Shown here: in pieces, positions 14,942 to 22,670 of the stretch
Numbering within the stretch: the first letter of the stretch is position 1
Layout: the number at the start of each line of letters is the position of its first letter
Assembly: GCA_030833265.1 (NCBI GenBank)
Contig: JAURHO010000007.1
Span: forward strand, 1 to 25,913
Length of the DNA stretch: 25,913 nt
Origin: Crocinitomicaceae bacterium
GTDB taxonomy: Bacteria; Bacteroidota; Bacteroidia; Flavobacteriales_D; Crocinitomicaceae
Reading direction: 5' to 3'
Translations under genes and position numbers: made by a program
Notes under the pieces: generated by a model
The model's input: only the letters and a program-made list of their open reading frames with translations
Databases searched by the model: none
Told to the model about the DNA's origin: nothing

Positions 14942-16141
14942 TTAATGAAAAAAAGACTTAGCGAGCTGATTGATTTCGGCCAGGTAAATCCCTGAATCCA
15001 AGCCCTCGAGCTGAATTGTTTGACTCGTGTGGGTTAGTTCAATGCTTTTCAGTGTGCGGCCTTGCAGGTCTTTAATCAGTAATTTTTGACCAATATACTG
15101 AGCACTGAGTTCAATCAGTAACTGATGTTCCTGACAAGAAACTTGCCATGCTTCATCTAAAATTTGAGGGTTGTTGGCTTCAGGCGAAAAGGCAATTTTC
15201 CAGGTTTCTTGCAGTCGATCTACACCTGAAATACCTGTGCTGAGGTGAAAAAAGTCATTGCCGATAAAAGTAACCACACCTTTTCTAGGAGATGCAGAAA
15301 AGGACATTTGTGTTTCAACTTGGAAATTATTCAGGTTGATTTTCTCTAAGCCGTTCAAGACCTCGTCATTGGCGTTGACACCTCCAAATACAAATAAGAG
15401 CGAGTCATTTTGGGCAGTACCCACATACATTCTGGTTCCTAGGTTTAACTGCGAGGTGATAGCAGTCCATTGATCATTTCCTGTATTGTATTGCCAAGTT
15501 TCCGTATTCCAACCAGTCTGATTCTGAACATTAGTGCGCCCGCAAGCTACAAATCCACTTGTATTATTTGCAAAACCGATGCCCCGCCAAATGCCCTCAA
15601 AAGGTAGGTTATTGAGCTGCTCCCATTGTTGCGTGTCAAAGTGAAAGCACCAAACTTCATTCAAAATTCCGGATTCATTTCTACCTCCAACCCAAAATAA
15701 ATTGGTGCCAATTATAAAGTGTTGGGCTCCTGCTCGGCCCGTTCCTGGAAAGTCGGGTAGGGCATGCCACGTAAAAGTTTGTAGATCAAAACGCCAGAAA
15801 TTTTTTAAATAAGCGCCCAAGCAATTTTCTCCGCCCAAGATATAGCCGTTGTCTTGGTAGCTAAAACCTGTCGCATATTGTCTTTCTTGCCACTCAGGTA
15901 ATGCGGGTGCAGTGGCCCAGGTGTTGGTCAGCGAATTGAAGCAATAAAAATCTTTGGTGCAGGCAAAATCACTGCCACGTCCGGTACCGCAAAAATGCAA
16001 ATGTCCCATACTAAAAACTGCAGCGTCGTCACGGGCTATGCCCGGAAAATCAGGGAGAGCTTGCCATGTTTGACTAATGGCGCTGAAAAAACAATGGAAA
16101 CTCAAGAAGAGGGAAAAGCAATGGGAAGGCCAAAATCTCAT
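14942..16141 (-). CDS. Secreted kelch-repeat beta-propeller protein with T9SS type A sorting domain
   Basis: Using the ATG at 16141 gives 399 residues, with a signal peptide (MRFWPSHCFSLFLSFHCFFS) placed correctly. An upstream in-frame ATG at 16291 would lie inside the preceding gene and bury the signal. The body has about five to six kelch-like repeats, each with WxxLPDFPG.xR or similar, a GG or GR turn and a later W (TWQALPDFPGIARDDAAV, TWHALPDFPGTGRAGAQ, VFGGVNANDEVLNGLEKI). The last ~75 residues (LLIKDLQGRTLKSIEL, LEGLDSGIYLAEI) form a T9SS type A C-terminal domain for export and surface attachment. It lies 32 bases after the PorP/SprF-like gene, probably in one operon. Ligand unknown. 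Confidence 0.88.
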   Translation of the reverse strand: MRFWPSHCFSLFLSFHCFFSAISQTWQALPDFPGIARDDAAVFSMGHLHFCGTGRGSDFACTKDFYCFNSLTNTWATAPALPEWQERQYATGFSYQDNGYILGGENCLGAYLKNFWRFDLQTFTWHALPDFPGTGRAGAQHFIIGTNLFWVGGRNESGILNEVWCFHFDTQQWEQLNNLPFEGIWRGIGFANNTSGFVACGRTNVQNQTGWNTETWQYNTGNDQWTAITSQLNLGTRMYVGTAQNDSLLFVFGGVNANDEVLNGLEKINLNNFQVETQMSFSASPRKGVVTFIGNDFFHLSTGISGVDRLQETWKIAFSPEANNPQILDEAWQVSCQEHQLLIELSAQYIGQKLLIKDLQGRTLKSIELTHTSQTIQLEGLDSGIYLAEINQLAKSFFH

Positions 16142-16173
16142 TTCCCCACAACGTGAAAAAGCAAATTTTAGTA

Positions 16174-17004
16174 TTAAAAAGACGGAGTAATTGTGGTGTG
16201 GCTGACGAAGGAAGGTCTGTGTGTAAGTGAAAAATGGTAGCCAAGCTGCAGATTGAGCTGCTTGCCATTGCTGAGTAAATTTCCTTGCCATTTTGAACTG
16301 AGCATGAGCGCATGTCCATTTTCAAATTGATAACCTACGCCCATGAGGTAGCTCCTGAAAGCGCCCCCCATCAATAAAGAGAAATCTTTGTATTGATAAA
16401 TGACATTGGCGCAAAGGGTTTGAAAACCAAAATAGCGCTCGTAAAAGACAGTTGCGATAAACTTTTGCGTACTGTCTAGATCGAAACACTGGGTAGCACC
16501 TACATTAAGGCCATTGTTACCTCCAGCTGCAAAGAAACTCCAGTCTTTGTAATTGGCTTGCACGCCAAGTTGTACGGAGTAACTTGGGATTAAATTTCCT
16601 GAACCAATTATAAAGCCTCCATTCTGAAAACCTGAAGCCGCTACTCTCCAATTCAAATCTCGGTTGATGATAAAATCACGCCCTAAATTCAGGCCTATAT
16701 TGAGGTTGTTTTGCCCTGAAAATCCGATGTGCTGTGAACTAATACCAAATTTCCATCGCCCTAAACCCAACTGATAGCGCAAGAAATTTTGATTGACAGC
16801 GAAGTTGGAATTGGTGCTGAAAAAAAATCCTGTATTTGCCGTTAGATCGGAACTTAAAAAGCCTTTGCCGTGCACTTTGAGATCGGGATGATATGCGGGA
16901 TTATTCAAAGCTAGGGTAGTACTGAGTTCATTGAAAGCTTGTGCAAAAAATAATTGAGGAAGAAATATCGTAATAGTAAGTGCTCGTTTAAAAATTGATT
17001 TCAT
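16174..17004 (-). CDS. PorP/SprF-like outer-membrane beta-barrel protein
   Basis: The 276-residue protein has a signal peptide (FKRALTITIFLPQLFFAQA, cleavage near residue 22). The block LALNNPAYHPDLK follows, reminiscent of the NPAYAG motif near the start of PorP/SprF proteins. Alternating amphipathic strands run to the C-terminus (WKFGISSQHIGFSG, YSVQLGVQANYKDWSFFAAGG, HALMLSSKWQGN, LNLQLGYHFSL). PorP/SprF proteins are accessory barrels that bind T9SS cargo, often encoded beside it; here the neighbour downstream is a T9SS type A kelch protein. The motif match is loose, so a more general outer-membrane barrel family is possible. Confidence 0.72.
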   Translation of the reverse strand: MKSIFKRALTITIFLPQLFFAQAFNELSTTLALNNPAYHPDLKVHGKGFLSSDLTANTGFFFSTNSNFAVNQNFLRYQLGLGRWKFGISSQHIGFSGQNNLNIGLNLGRDFIINRDLNWRVAASGFQNGGFIIGSGNLIPSYSVQLGVQANYKDWSFFAAGGNNGLNVGATQCFDLDSTQKFIATVFYERYFGFQTLCANVIYQYKDFSLLMGGAFRSYLMGVGYQFENGHALMLSSKWQGNLLSNGKQLNLQLGYHFSLTHRPSFVSHTTITPSF

Positions 17005-17114
17005 AGGTTAAAAGTGTATGAGATAAAAATGGTTCATTATTTAAAGCAGCTTTGGTTGTTAAACAATGCAAGTGAAGTGAAAGTTACACTACACCTTTAA
17101 AAAGCTTTTTACGT

Positions 17115-17122
17115 TACCTTTA
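17115..17122 (+). promoter_or_regulatory. Possible -7 element upstream of the second ECF sigma gene
   Basis: TACCTTTA is one base off TAnnTTTG and sits 11 bases before the ATG at 17134 (20 before the alternative ATG at 17143). The 129-bp gap from 17005 to 17133 separates this operon from the divergent PorP/SprF-like gene and must hold both promoters. Confidence 0.3.
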
Positions 17123-17133
17123 GGTGTTGCGCA

Positions 17134-17703
17134 ATGCGGCTTATGCAAGAACCAAACCAAATATTACTCAATCAGGCTTTAAATGGCGAGCGCAGGGCGC
17201 AGCTTGAGTTGTATCACTTGTGTTATCCAGTGCTCATTAGTGTAGCGCGCCGCTATTACCGCAATACGGACGAACAAATGACGGTAGTCAATAACGCCTT
17301 TGTAAAAGTCATTCAGTTTTTAGCCACCTATGAAACTGGTCGCTTTTTGAGTTGGGTCAAGCGCATTATTTCCAATGAAATCATTGATGAATATCGCCGC
17401 AACAAACGCTATCACGAGCTTTATCGCTTTGATGCTGCCGTTGAAGATCGCGGTTTTGATGATTATCAGACCGATGCCGTTTTCACCAATGAACAGCTCC
17501 AAGACCTCCTCATGCAGCTTTCTGAACCTGCGCGTTTGGTGTTCAATCTGTTTGCCATTGAAGGCTATGCGCACAAGGAAATTGCTGCCATGCTGGGTGT
17601 CACGGAAGAAACCTCCAAGTGGCACACCAAAATGGCCCGAAAAAAATTAAAAGAACTCATTCTTAATTATCATGAAAAAGCAGGAAGAAAAATCGTTGGA
17701 TAA
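17134..17703 (+). CDS. ECF-type RNA polymerase sigma-70 factor
   Basis: This 189-residue ECF factor has region 2 at about residues 24-93 (LELYHLCYPVLISVARRYYR, FLSWVKRIISNEIIDEYRRNKR). Region 4 is at about 127-177, with LSEPARLVFNLFAIEGYAHK and the helix-turn-helix EIAAMLGVTEETSKWHTKMARKKL split across it. It shares the GERRAQ entry and the VFNL..IE..HKEIA.(I/M)LG block with the sigma factor at 896-1471, so the two are paralogues. The alternative start at 17143 (MQEPNQ) is equally plausible. The end overlaps the following membrane-protein gene by 32 bases, implying coupled expression. Confidence 0.92.
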   Translation: MRLMQEPNQILLNQALNGERRAQLELYHLCYPVLISVARRYYRNTDEQMTVVNNAFVKVIQFLATYETGRFLSWVKRIISNEIIDEYRRNKRYHELYRFDAAVEDRGFDDYQTDAVFTNEQLQDLLMQLSEPARLVFNLFAIEGYAHKEIAAMLGVTEETSKWHTKMARKKLKELILNYHEKAGRKIVG

Positions 17704-19006
17704 ACTTTTTGAAGGCCTTAATGAACTTCAGCAAGAACAGCCCTCAGCAGCCTTTCTCGAAGACCTGGAGCTGCGTCTTGATGCCTTAGAAAAGAAAAAA
17801 CGCAAACCCCTTTTTGCTTGGTGGGTGTGGTCTGTTTTAGGAGCCGTTGTAATCGTTGCTGGTTTAATTGGGTATTCAAATAAATCAAGTTTCGGAGCTT
17901 CAAATGCCTCAAATCGAAATAGTTCTCCATATCAAACCGCTACTAAAAGTTCAGCTCTCAAGCAAAGTTCAGCTCCGACTTCAGCTAAATCATCATCTAA
18001 ATCATCCAAATCATCATCTCAATCAGCATCTTTATCACGAATTCCTATTCAAGATCAATCCATAATTTCAAATGCTTCTCTCAAGCGTAAATTCCCTCAG
18101 GTTTCAGCCATAACAACAATTACTTCATTACCGTTATCATCTTCAACTCCTATTAAAAATCGAGATGAATCTTTAACCCAGGCTTCAACTGAAGTTCAAA
18201 GCAATAATGATCTTACAGCTTCAAACTCAAGTTTAACTTCAAATGCTGAAAAAGAGATCAAAAATCAGCAATCTACTGAAAATACCAAACCAGCAGAAAT
18301 AACAATTTTAGATGCAAGCCCAAGCGAAATTTCCTCCGCTCCAATTGATTTAAAGGTGAACAAAGAAATTCCGCTCGATCAGTTGCATCCAAAACAAGGG
18401 CAAGCGAAGCACAGTGTCGGCTTGCAATTTGGTGTGAGTGGAATTTTTTCAAGTTTTGAGGTACCAGAAAGTACCGCCGCACTTGCAGGCTACGACCCGC
18501 ATTTGTATCGTAATTTCCGCAGCGTTTCTGAGCGTCAAACCTCGAGCTGGGATTTCAATTTGCGTTACCAGTTCTTTTTTGGAAGATTCGGCATTCAAAC
18601 CGGCCTCAGTTATCTAGAATGGGGTGAGCAATATAAATACGATGTGATTTCTGTAGATGGTACCAACCGTTATCAGTATGTGCAAGTGCCCCTTTGTTTG
18701 GCATATCAGTTTCCCATGAAAAAGCTAATTTTTCAGCCGTCTGTGGGTGTTGGCATTGGCTATGGGCTTAAAACAGCGGGTGCATATATTCAACCGTCGC
18801 TCAATCAAGTGCAATTGGTGAGTGCTTCAACTTGGTCTAAAAATAGCCAACTACAATTAGAATTTATCTATTCAATTTCTGACAACATAATGGTGAGCAT
18901 CGCGCCGGTATATCGCCGAACATTCGGTAATCTCATTGACAACGGTGTCATCATGAACCGTTATCAGTCGGTTGGGTTGTTGACTGGGGTGTCCTTTCAC
19001 TTCTAA
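17672..19006 (+). CDS. Putative anti-sigma/sensor protein: inner-membrane helix, Ser-rich linker and outer-membrane beta-barrel
   Basis: The 444-residue protein has an unusual layout. Residues 1-46 are a charged, probably helical cytosolic segment (KSLDKLFEGLNELQQ) without a zinc anti-sigma motif. Residues 47-67 are a single transmembrane helix (LFAWWVWSVLGAVVIVAGLIG) after a KKKRK stop-transfer cluster. Residues 71-244 are a low-complexity linker rich in Ser, Thr, Asn and Lys. Residues about 245-444 are alternating strands (HSVGLQFGVSGIFSSF, RFGIQTGLSYLEWG, LIFQPSVGVGIGYGL, IMVSIAPVYRRTFG) ending in VSFHF, with the C-terminal aromatic expected of an outer-membrane barrel. It overlaps the sigma gene by 32 bases, so it is probably its anti-sigma partner. 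Whether the barrel really inserts in the outer membrane is inference. Confidence 0.82.
   Translation: MKKQEEKSLDKLFEGLNELQQEQPSAAFLEDLELRLDALEKKKRKPLFAWWVWSVLGAVVIVAGLIGYSNKSSFGASNASNRNSSPYQTATKSSALKQSSAPTSAKSSSKSSKSSSQSASLSRIPIQDQSIISNASLKRKFPQVSAITTITSLPLSSSTPIKNRDESLTQASTEVQSNNDLTASNSSLTSNAEKEIKNQQSTENTKPAEITILDASPSEISSAPIDLKVNKEIPLDQLHPKQGQAKHSVGLQFGVSGIFSSFEVPESTAALAGYDPHLYRNFRSVSERQTSSWDFNLRYQFFFGRFGIQTGLSYLEWGEQYKYDVISVDGTNRYQYVQVPLCLAYQFPMKKLIFQPSVGVGIGYGLKTAGAYIQPSLNQVQLVSASTWSKNSQLQLEFIYSISDNIMVSIAPVYRRTFGNLIDNGVIMNRYQSVGLLTGVSFHF
17987..18015 (+). repeat. Short low-complexity repeat AAATCATC inside the Ser-rich linker
   Basis: AAATCATC occurs at 17987-17994, 17999-18006 and 18008-18015. 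It encodes the Lys/Ser run SSSKSSKSSS and could vary in copy number by slippage. The spacing is not perfectly regular. Confidence 0.6.
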
Positions 19007-19092
19007 AGCCCTTAATAAGATTAATTAATTGTAAATAGTACCGTATTTTTACGGGTATAAGCGAATAAAATCCCAATTTTGCACTGTAATTA

Positions 19093-21504
19093 TTGCAGTT
19101 GAAATTCTTTCTCTCTTTTGTTTGCTTTTTTATTGCTGGCTTAGGTGCCAATGTGTTTTCACAAACATTGATTATCAATGAGTTGTCGAATGGCCCGTCT
19201 GGCAACAAAGAATACGTAGAATTACTTGTGGCCAGCGATACCGTTACCTATGTTTGTACTTCTGCTACGCCGCCCTGTTTGGATATCAGGGGCTGGATTT
19301 TCGATGACAACAGCGGCTATCATGGTGGCCCTACCGGAACAGGAGTTGCGCCCGGAGCCGTTCGTTTTTCAAACAATACACTTTGGTCTTGCGTTCCAGT
19401 CGGGACAATCATCGTACTTTACAACGACCAAGATGTCAATGCGGCAATTCCTGCGCCTGACCTCAGTTTAAATGACGGCAATTGCCGACTCATTGTTCCG
19501 ATTAATAATGCACAACTGCTAGAATCCAATACGACTACACCAGGTGCAATTGCGTGTTCGTATCCTGCGGCCAACTGGACACCAGGAGGCAACTGGAACA
19601 ACACGGTTTTAGCCAATAGTGGAGACTGTGCGCGTATTGTTGACCTTGGGGGCTGTGAAGTTTTTTCTGTCTGTTACGGCACTGCAAACACGAATAACCA
19701 AATATATTTTGCCGGGAGCGGCGCTACTACCGTTTATTATTTCAATGGTACCAATCCGGCACAGCAAAGTAATTGGTCTGCTGGATGCACCAACGCTGCA
19801 TCTTGTGGTACGAATGCTCAAACGCCAGGTTTGCCCAATAATTTGGCCAATGCAGGCTACATTGCCCAATTCAATAATGCCTGTTTGCCGATAACACCCT
19901 TGCAGTTAACAGTGCAAACTACGCAGCCACTTTCTTGCAATTGCACAGGTGCTGCAGTGGCAAGCGCTACAGGATCAATACCGGGCTATACGTATCAATG
20001 GCTCAATGCAGCTGGGCAAAGTATTGGCACGGCAGCCGCTATGTCGAACTTGTGTCCAGGTGTATACAGTTGCGTAGCGACTTCCAATATTGGTTGCACC
20101 GATACCGTGAGTGTTACAATTACTTCTGGTGGGAGTGCGCTTATTGAACCTCAGTTTGTTGGGGTAGGGCCTCTGTGCCAGGGAACCAGCTTTTCATTGC
20201 CAAGCAGTTCTTTGAACGCCATATCCGGAACATGGGCGCCTGCTATTTCGAATACACAAACCCAGACCTATGTCTTTACACCAAGTGCAGGGCAATGTGC
20301 AGATACAACTTCGCTAACAGTAGTGATCAATACCCAAATTAACCCGATTTTTCCAGCTTCAGATACCATTTGTCTAGGAGAAAGCTATACACTTTCAAAT
20401 ACCTCCTTAAATGCGATCGTCGGGACTTGGGCGCCCGCTTTGTCTCTCGTTCAGAGCCAGACTTATACTTTTACGCCTGCTGTTGCCAGTAGCTGTATGA
20501 CACAAGCATTTTTTAACCTGGTTGTGCAAACGCCAGTTCAACCTCAATTCACAGCTGTTGGCCCCTATTGTCAAGGGATGAATTTTTCGCTGCCAAGTAG
20601 TTCAACCAACGGAATTTTAGGCACTTGGTCTCCGGCAATTTCCACCAACCAAACCCAGAATTACCAGTTCACGCCATACATTGATCAGTGTGCTGATAGC
20701 GCTTCTATGACTGTAGTGATCAACCCAACGATAGTTCCACTGTTTGAAACTACTGATACCATTTGTTTGGGTGAACCTTACACCTTATCTAACACCTCAC
20801 AGAATGCCATATCGGGTTCTTGGTCTCCGGCCTTGAACCTGAACCAGTCCCAGAGTTATATTTTTACAGCCAGCAATTCGAGCGCTTGTTATACACAAGC
20901 CAACTTTAATTTGGTTGTCAATATGCCGCCTAATGCCCAGATTGCCCCGAGTGCAGTTCCCACCGGACTTGTTCCTTTGAGTTTGACAATCAGCGCACAA
21001 AACCCCACACCTGGTGCCAGTTATTTTTGGCAAACATCCAATGGCTTGCAGGCCAATGGTACCTCGGTTAATACCATTTTGACTGAGCCCGGATGTTTGG
21101 CGGTTTCACTTATGGCTACGCTGAATGGCTGTACTGCATATGACACCATTGCCATCTACAGTTGTGCTGAACTACAAGATACCACCACAGACACCGTTAG
21201 TATTTCGCCAGATGTTTTCGTTTTTTATATTCCGAATGCTTTTACACCCGATGCCGATCAATACAATCCATATTTCAAAGTATGCTGGAGCGGTTCTTTA
21301 CCAAAATTCTTTGAGCTTGAGGTATTCAACCGCTGGGGCGAACTGGTTTTCAAAACATCTGACCCCAATTTTGGCTGGGATGGAACCTCCGCGTTAAGTG
21401 GTCAGTTTGCGCCAGATGGTCTTTATACTTGGAAATTGACAATTGGGCTGTCAAGTGTGAAGGAACACCGAGTTTATAGCGGTCATGTCAGTTTGCTGCG
21501 CTGA
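19093..21504 (+). CDS. Secreted lamin-tail-domain protein with tandem repeats and gliding-associated (T9SS type B) C-terminal domain
   Basis: The 803-residue protein has a signal peptide (FFLSFVCFFIAGLGANVFSQ). A lamin-tail/LTD-like domain starts at LIINELSNGPSGNKEYVEL (about 26-45). An Ig/SprB-like segment follows (SCNCTGAAVASATGSIPGYT). Four repeats of about 65 residues run from 353 to 612. A PKD-like segment comes next, then CHU_C at 708-803 (FYIPNAFTPDADQYNPYFK, FELEVFNRWGELVFK, DGLYTWKL). CHU_C domains direct export by T9SS in type B cargo. A TAA at 19087 forces a non-ATG start: TTG at 19093 or 19099. It lies 86 bases after the barrel-containing anti-sigma candidate, on the same strand, and may belong to its regulon. 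Likely surface-exposed or adhesive. Confidence 0.9.
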   Translation: MQLKFFLSFVCFFIAGLGANVFSQTLIINELSNGPSGNKEYVELLVASDTVTYVCTSATPPCLDIRGWIFDDNSGYHGGPTGTGVAPGAVRFSNNTLWSCVPVGTIIVLYNDQDVNAAIPAPDLSLNDGNCRLIVPINNAQLLESNTTTPGAIACSYPAANWTPGGNWNNTVLANSGDCARIVDLGGCEVFSVCYGTANTNNQIYFAGSGATTVYYFNGTNPAQQSNWSAGCTNAASCGTNAQTPGLPNNLANAGYIAQFNNACLPITPLQLTVQTTQPLSCNCTGAAVASATGSIPGYTYQWLNAAGQSIGTAAAMSNLCPGVYSCVATSNIGCTDTVSVTITSGGSALIEPQFVGVGPLCQGTSFSLPSSSLNAISGTWAPAISNTQTQTYVFTPSAGQCADTTSLTVVINTQINPIFPASDTICLGESYTLSNTSLNAIVGTWAPALSLVQSQTYTFTPAVASSCMTQAFFNLVVQTPVQPQFTAVGPYCQGMNFSLPSSSTNGILGTWSPAISTNQTQNYQFTPYIDQCADSASMTVVINPTIVPLFETTDTICLGEPYTLSNTSQNAISGSWSPALNLNQSQSYIFTASNSSACYTQANFNLVVNMPPNAQIAPSAVPTGLVPLSLTISAQNPTPGASYFWQTSNGLQANGTSVNTILTEPGCLAVSLMATLNGCTAYDTIAIYSCAELQDTTTDTVSISPDVFVFYIPNAFTPDADQYNPYFKVCWSGSLPKFFELEVFNRWGELVFKTSDPNFGWDGTSALSGQFAPDGLYTWKLTIGLSSVKEHRVYSGHVSLLR
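20149..20928 (+). repeat. Four tandem ~65-residue repeats in an A-B-A-B order (393-bp higher-order unit)
   Basis: Units begin at residues 353, 418, 484 and 549. A units carry GP(L/Y)CQG..FSLPSSS and QCAD; B units carry SDTICLGE.YTLSNTS and SxCxTQAxFNLVV. The A units resemble each other more than either resembles B. This fits one old 65-residue duplication followed by a 131-residue (393-bp) duplication. Confidence 0.8.
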
Positions 21505-21510
21505 TAATTT

Positions 21511-21533
21511 CTTAGTGTAAAAAATACACTAAG
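21511..21533. terminator. Inverted repeat after the type B surface protein; weak terminator or operator
   Basis: CTTAGTGTA (21511-21519) and TACACTAAG (21525-21533) are perfect complements around AAAAA. It begins 6 bases after the stop codon and is followed by an AT-rich stretch with TTTT. The stem is AT-rich, so termination would be weak; a palindromic protein-binding site is an alternative. Confidence 0.45.
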
Positions 21534-21549
21534 TAAAAATTAATTTTAA

Positions 21550-21575
21550 CTTTACTTTTATAACCTAAAGTAAAG
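21550..21575. promoter_or_regulatory. Second inverted repeat covering a -7-like element just before the KAS III start
   Basis: CTTTACTTT (21550-21558) pairs with AAAGTAAAG (21567-21575) over an 8-base spacer. The left arm overlaps TACTTTTA (21553-21560), one base off TAnnTTTG, 17 bases before the ATG at 21578. A regulator bound here, or an RNA hairpin at the start codon, could control the KAS III gene. Confidence 0.35.
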
Positions 21576-21577
21576 CT

Positions 21578-22639
21578 ATGTCATCTGTTATCAGTGGAGT
21601 AGGTAGTTACTTGCCTACGCTTCGCATCACGAATCAAGATTTTATTGCACATCGATTCTTTAAAGATATCGATCAACCTTTTGATGAAAGCAATGAGGTC
21701 ATCATTCAGAAGTTTCAGGAAATTACCGGCATTCAAGAGCGCCGTTATGCGCAAAAAGACCAAACCAATTCGGATTTAGGAATATTGGCTGCTCAAAAAG
21801 CACTTGCTGCTGCCCAAATTGATCCTGAAGCACTCGATTACATCATTTTTGCCCACAACTTTGGTGACGTGCGCTTTGCATCCAATCATTTAGATATGTT
21901 GCCGGCACTTTCTGCCAGGGTGAAGCATGCGTTGGGTATTGTCAATCCGAATTGTGTAGCTTACGACATGCTTTTTGGTTGTCCGGGTTGGATAGAAGCC
22001 CTCATTCAGGCTCATTTATTCATTAAAGCAGGAGCCGCCAAGCATTGTTTGGTCATTGGTTCTGAAACGCTTAGCAGAGTGGTGGACCCGCATGACCGCG
22101 ACTCTATGATTTTTGCCGATGGCGCTGGTGCTTGTGTGCTTTCAGAAAATAGTAATGCTGAAGGAGGCATATTGGCGCATGCAACTCAGACATTTACCAA
22201 AGACGAAGCCTATTTTTTAAATAATGGTCCTTCGCTCAATTCAAAACATCATATCCACGAGAAATATATCAAGATGCAAGGCCGCAAAATCTATGAATTT
22301 GCGCTTACTAAAGTGCCTCAGGCCATGAAAGCTGCGCTAGACAAAAGCGGTGTTTCAATTGCAGATGTCAAAAAGGTTTTCATTCATCAGGCCAATGAAA
22401 AGATGGATGAAGCCATCATTGACCGCTTCTATAGACTCTATAAAGCAGAACGACCTGTTGGTATCATGCCCATGAACATTCATTTGTGTGGCAATAGTTC
22501 AGTAGCTACTGTGCCTACTTTACTTGATGCTGTGATCAGGGGAGAATACCCGGAGCACGAATTGCACAAAGGCGATGTCATCATCTTGGCATCGGTGGGT
22601 GCCGGCATGAATATCAATGCGGTAGTTTATAAGTGGTAA
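21578..22639 (+). CDS. Beta-ketoacyl-ACP synthase III family enzyme (FabH-like)
   Basis: The 353-residue thiolase-fold condensing enzyme has the full KAS III triad: Cys135 (MLFGCPGW), His270 (FIHQANEKM) and Asn306 (LCGNSSVA). The C-terminal ILASVGAGMNINAVVYKW fits the G.GxG block. KAS III enzymes condense an acyl-CoA starter with malonyl-ACP. It is about 25-30 residues longer than E. coli FabH and has the insert FGDVRFASNHLDMLPALSA (95-113) and a long region before the triad His, as in the second, non-housekeeping KAS III group common in Bacteroidota. No acpP, fabD or fabF is adjacent, so the starter and product are unknown. Calling it fabH would go beyond the evidence. Confidence 0.88.
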   Translation: MSSVISGVGSYLPTLRITNQDFIAHRFFKDIDQPFDESNEVIIQKFQEITGIQERRYAQKDQTNSDLGILAAQKALAAAQIDPEALDYIIFAHNFGDVRFASNHLDMLPALSARVKHALGIVNPNCVAYDMLFGCPGWIEALIQAHLFIKAGAAKHCLVIGSETLSRVVDPHDRDSMIFADGAGACVLSENSNAEGGILAHATQTFTKDEAYFLNNGPSLNSKHHIHEKYIKMQGRKIYEFALTKVPQAMKAALDKSGVSIADVKKVFIHQANEKMDEAIIDRFYRLYKAERPVGIMPMNIHLCGNSSVATVPTLLDAVIRGEYPEHELHKGDVIILASVGAGMNINAVVYKW

Positions 22640-22656
22640 GAAACTTATAAACTACC
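22621..22656. terminator. Perfect 14-bp hairpin overlapping the KAS III stop, between convergent genes
   Basis: GGTAGTTTATAAGT (22621-22634) is complementary over all 14 bases to 22643-22656, with an 8-base loop that contains the TAA stop at 22637-22639. It ends 14 bases before the stop codon of the opposing gene. U-tracts are poor on both sides (GGATTTGATTTG on the right), but position between convergent genes supports a shared terminator or RNA-end stabiliser. Confidence 0.55.
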
Positions 22657-22670
22657 GGATTTGATTTGCT

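Noticed and set aside
16142..16291. Longer start (16291) for the kelch protein
   Set aside because: It would bury the signal peptide behind 50 residues and overlap the coding end of the PorP/SprF-like gene.
19041..19054. CCGTA-TTTT-TACGG hairpin before the type B surface protein gene
   Set aside because: Short stem expected by chance in AT-rich DNA. It overlaps a TAnnTTTA-like string but has no -33 box.
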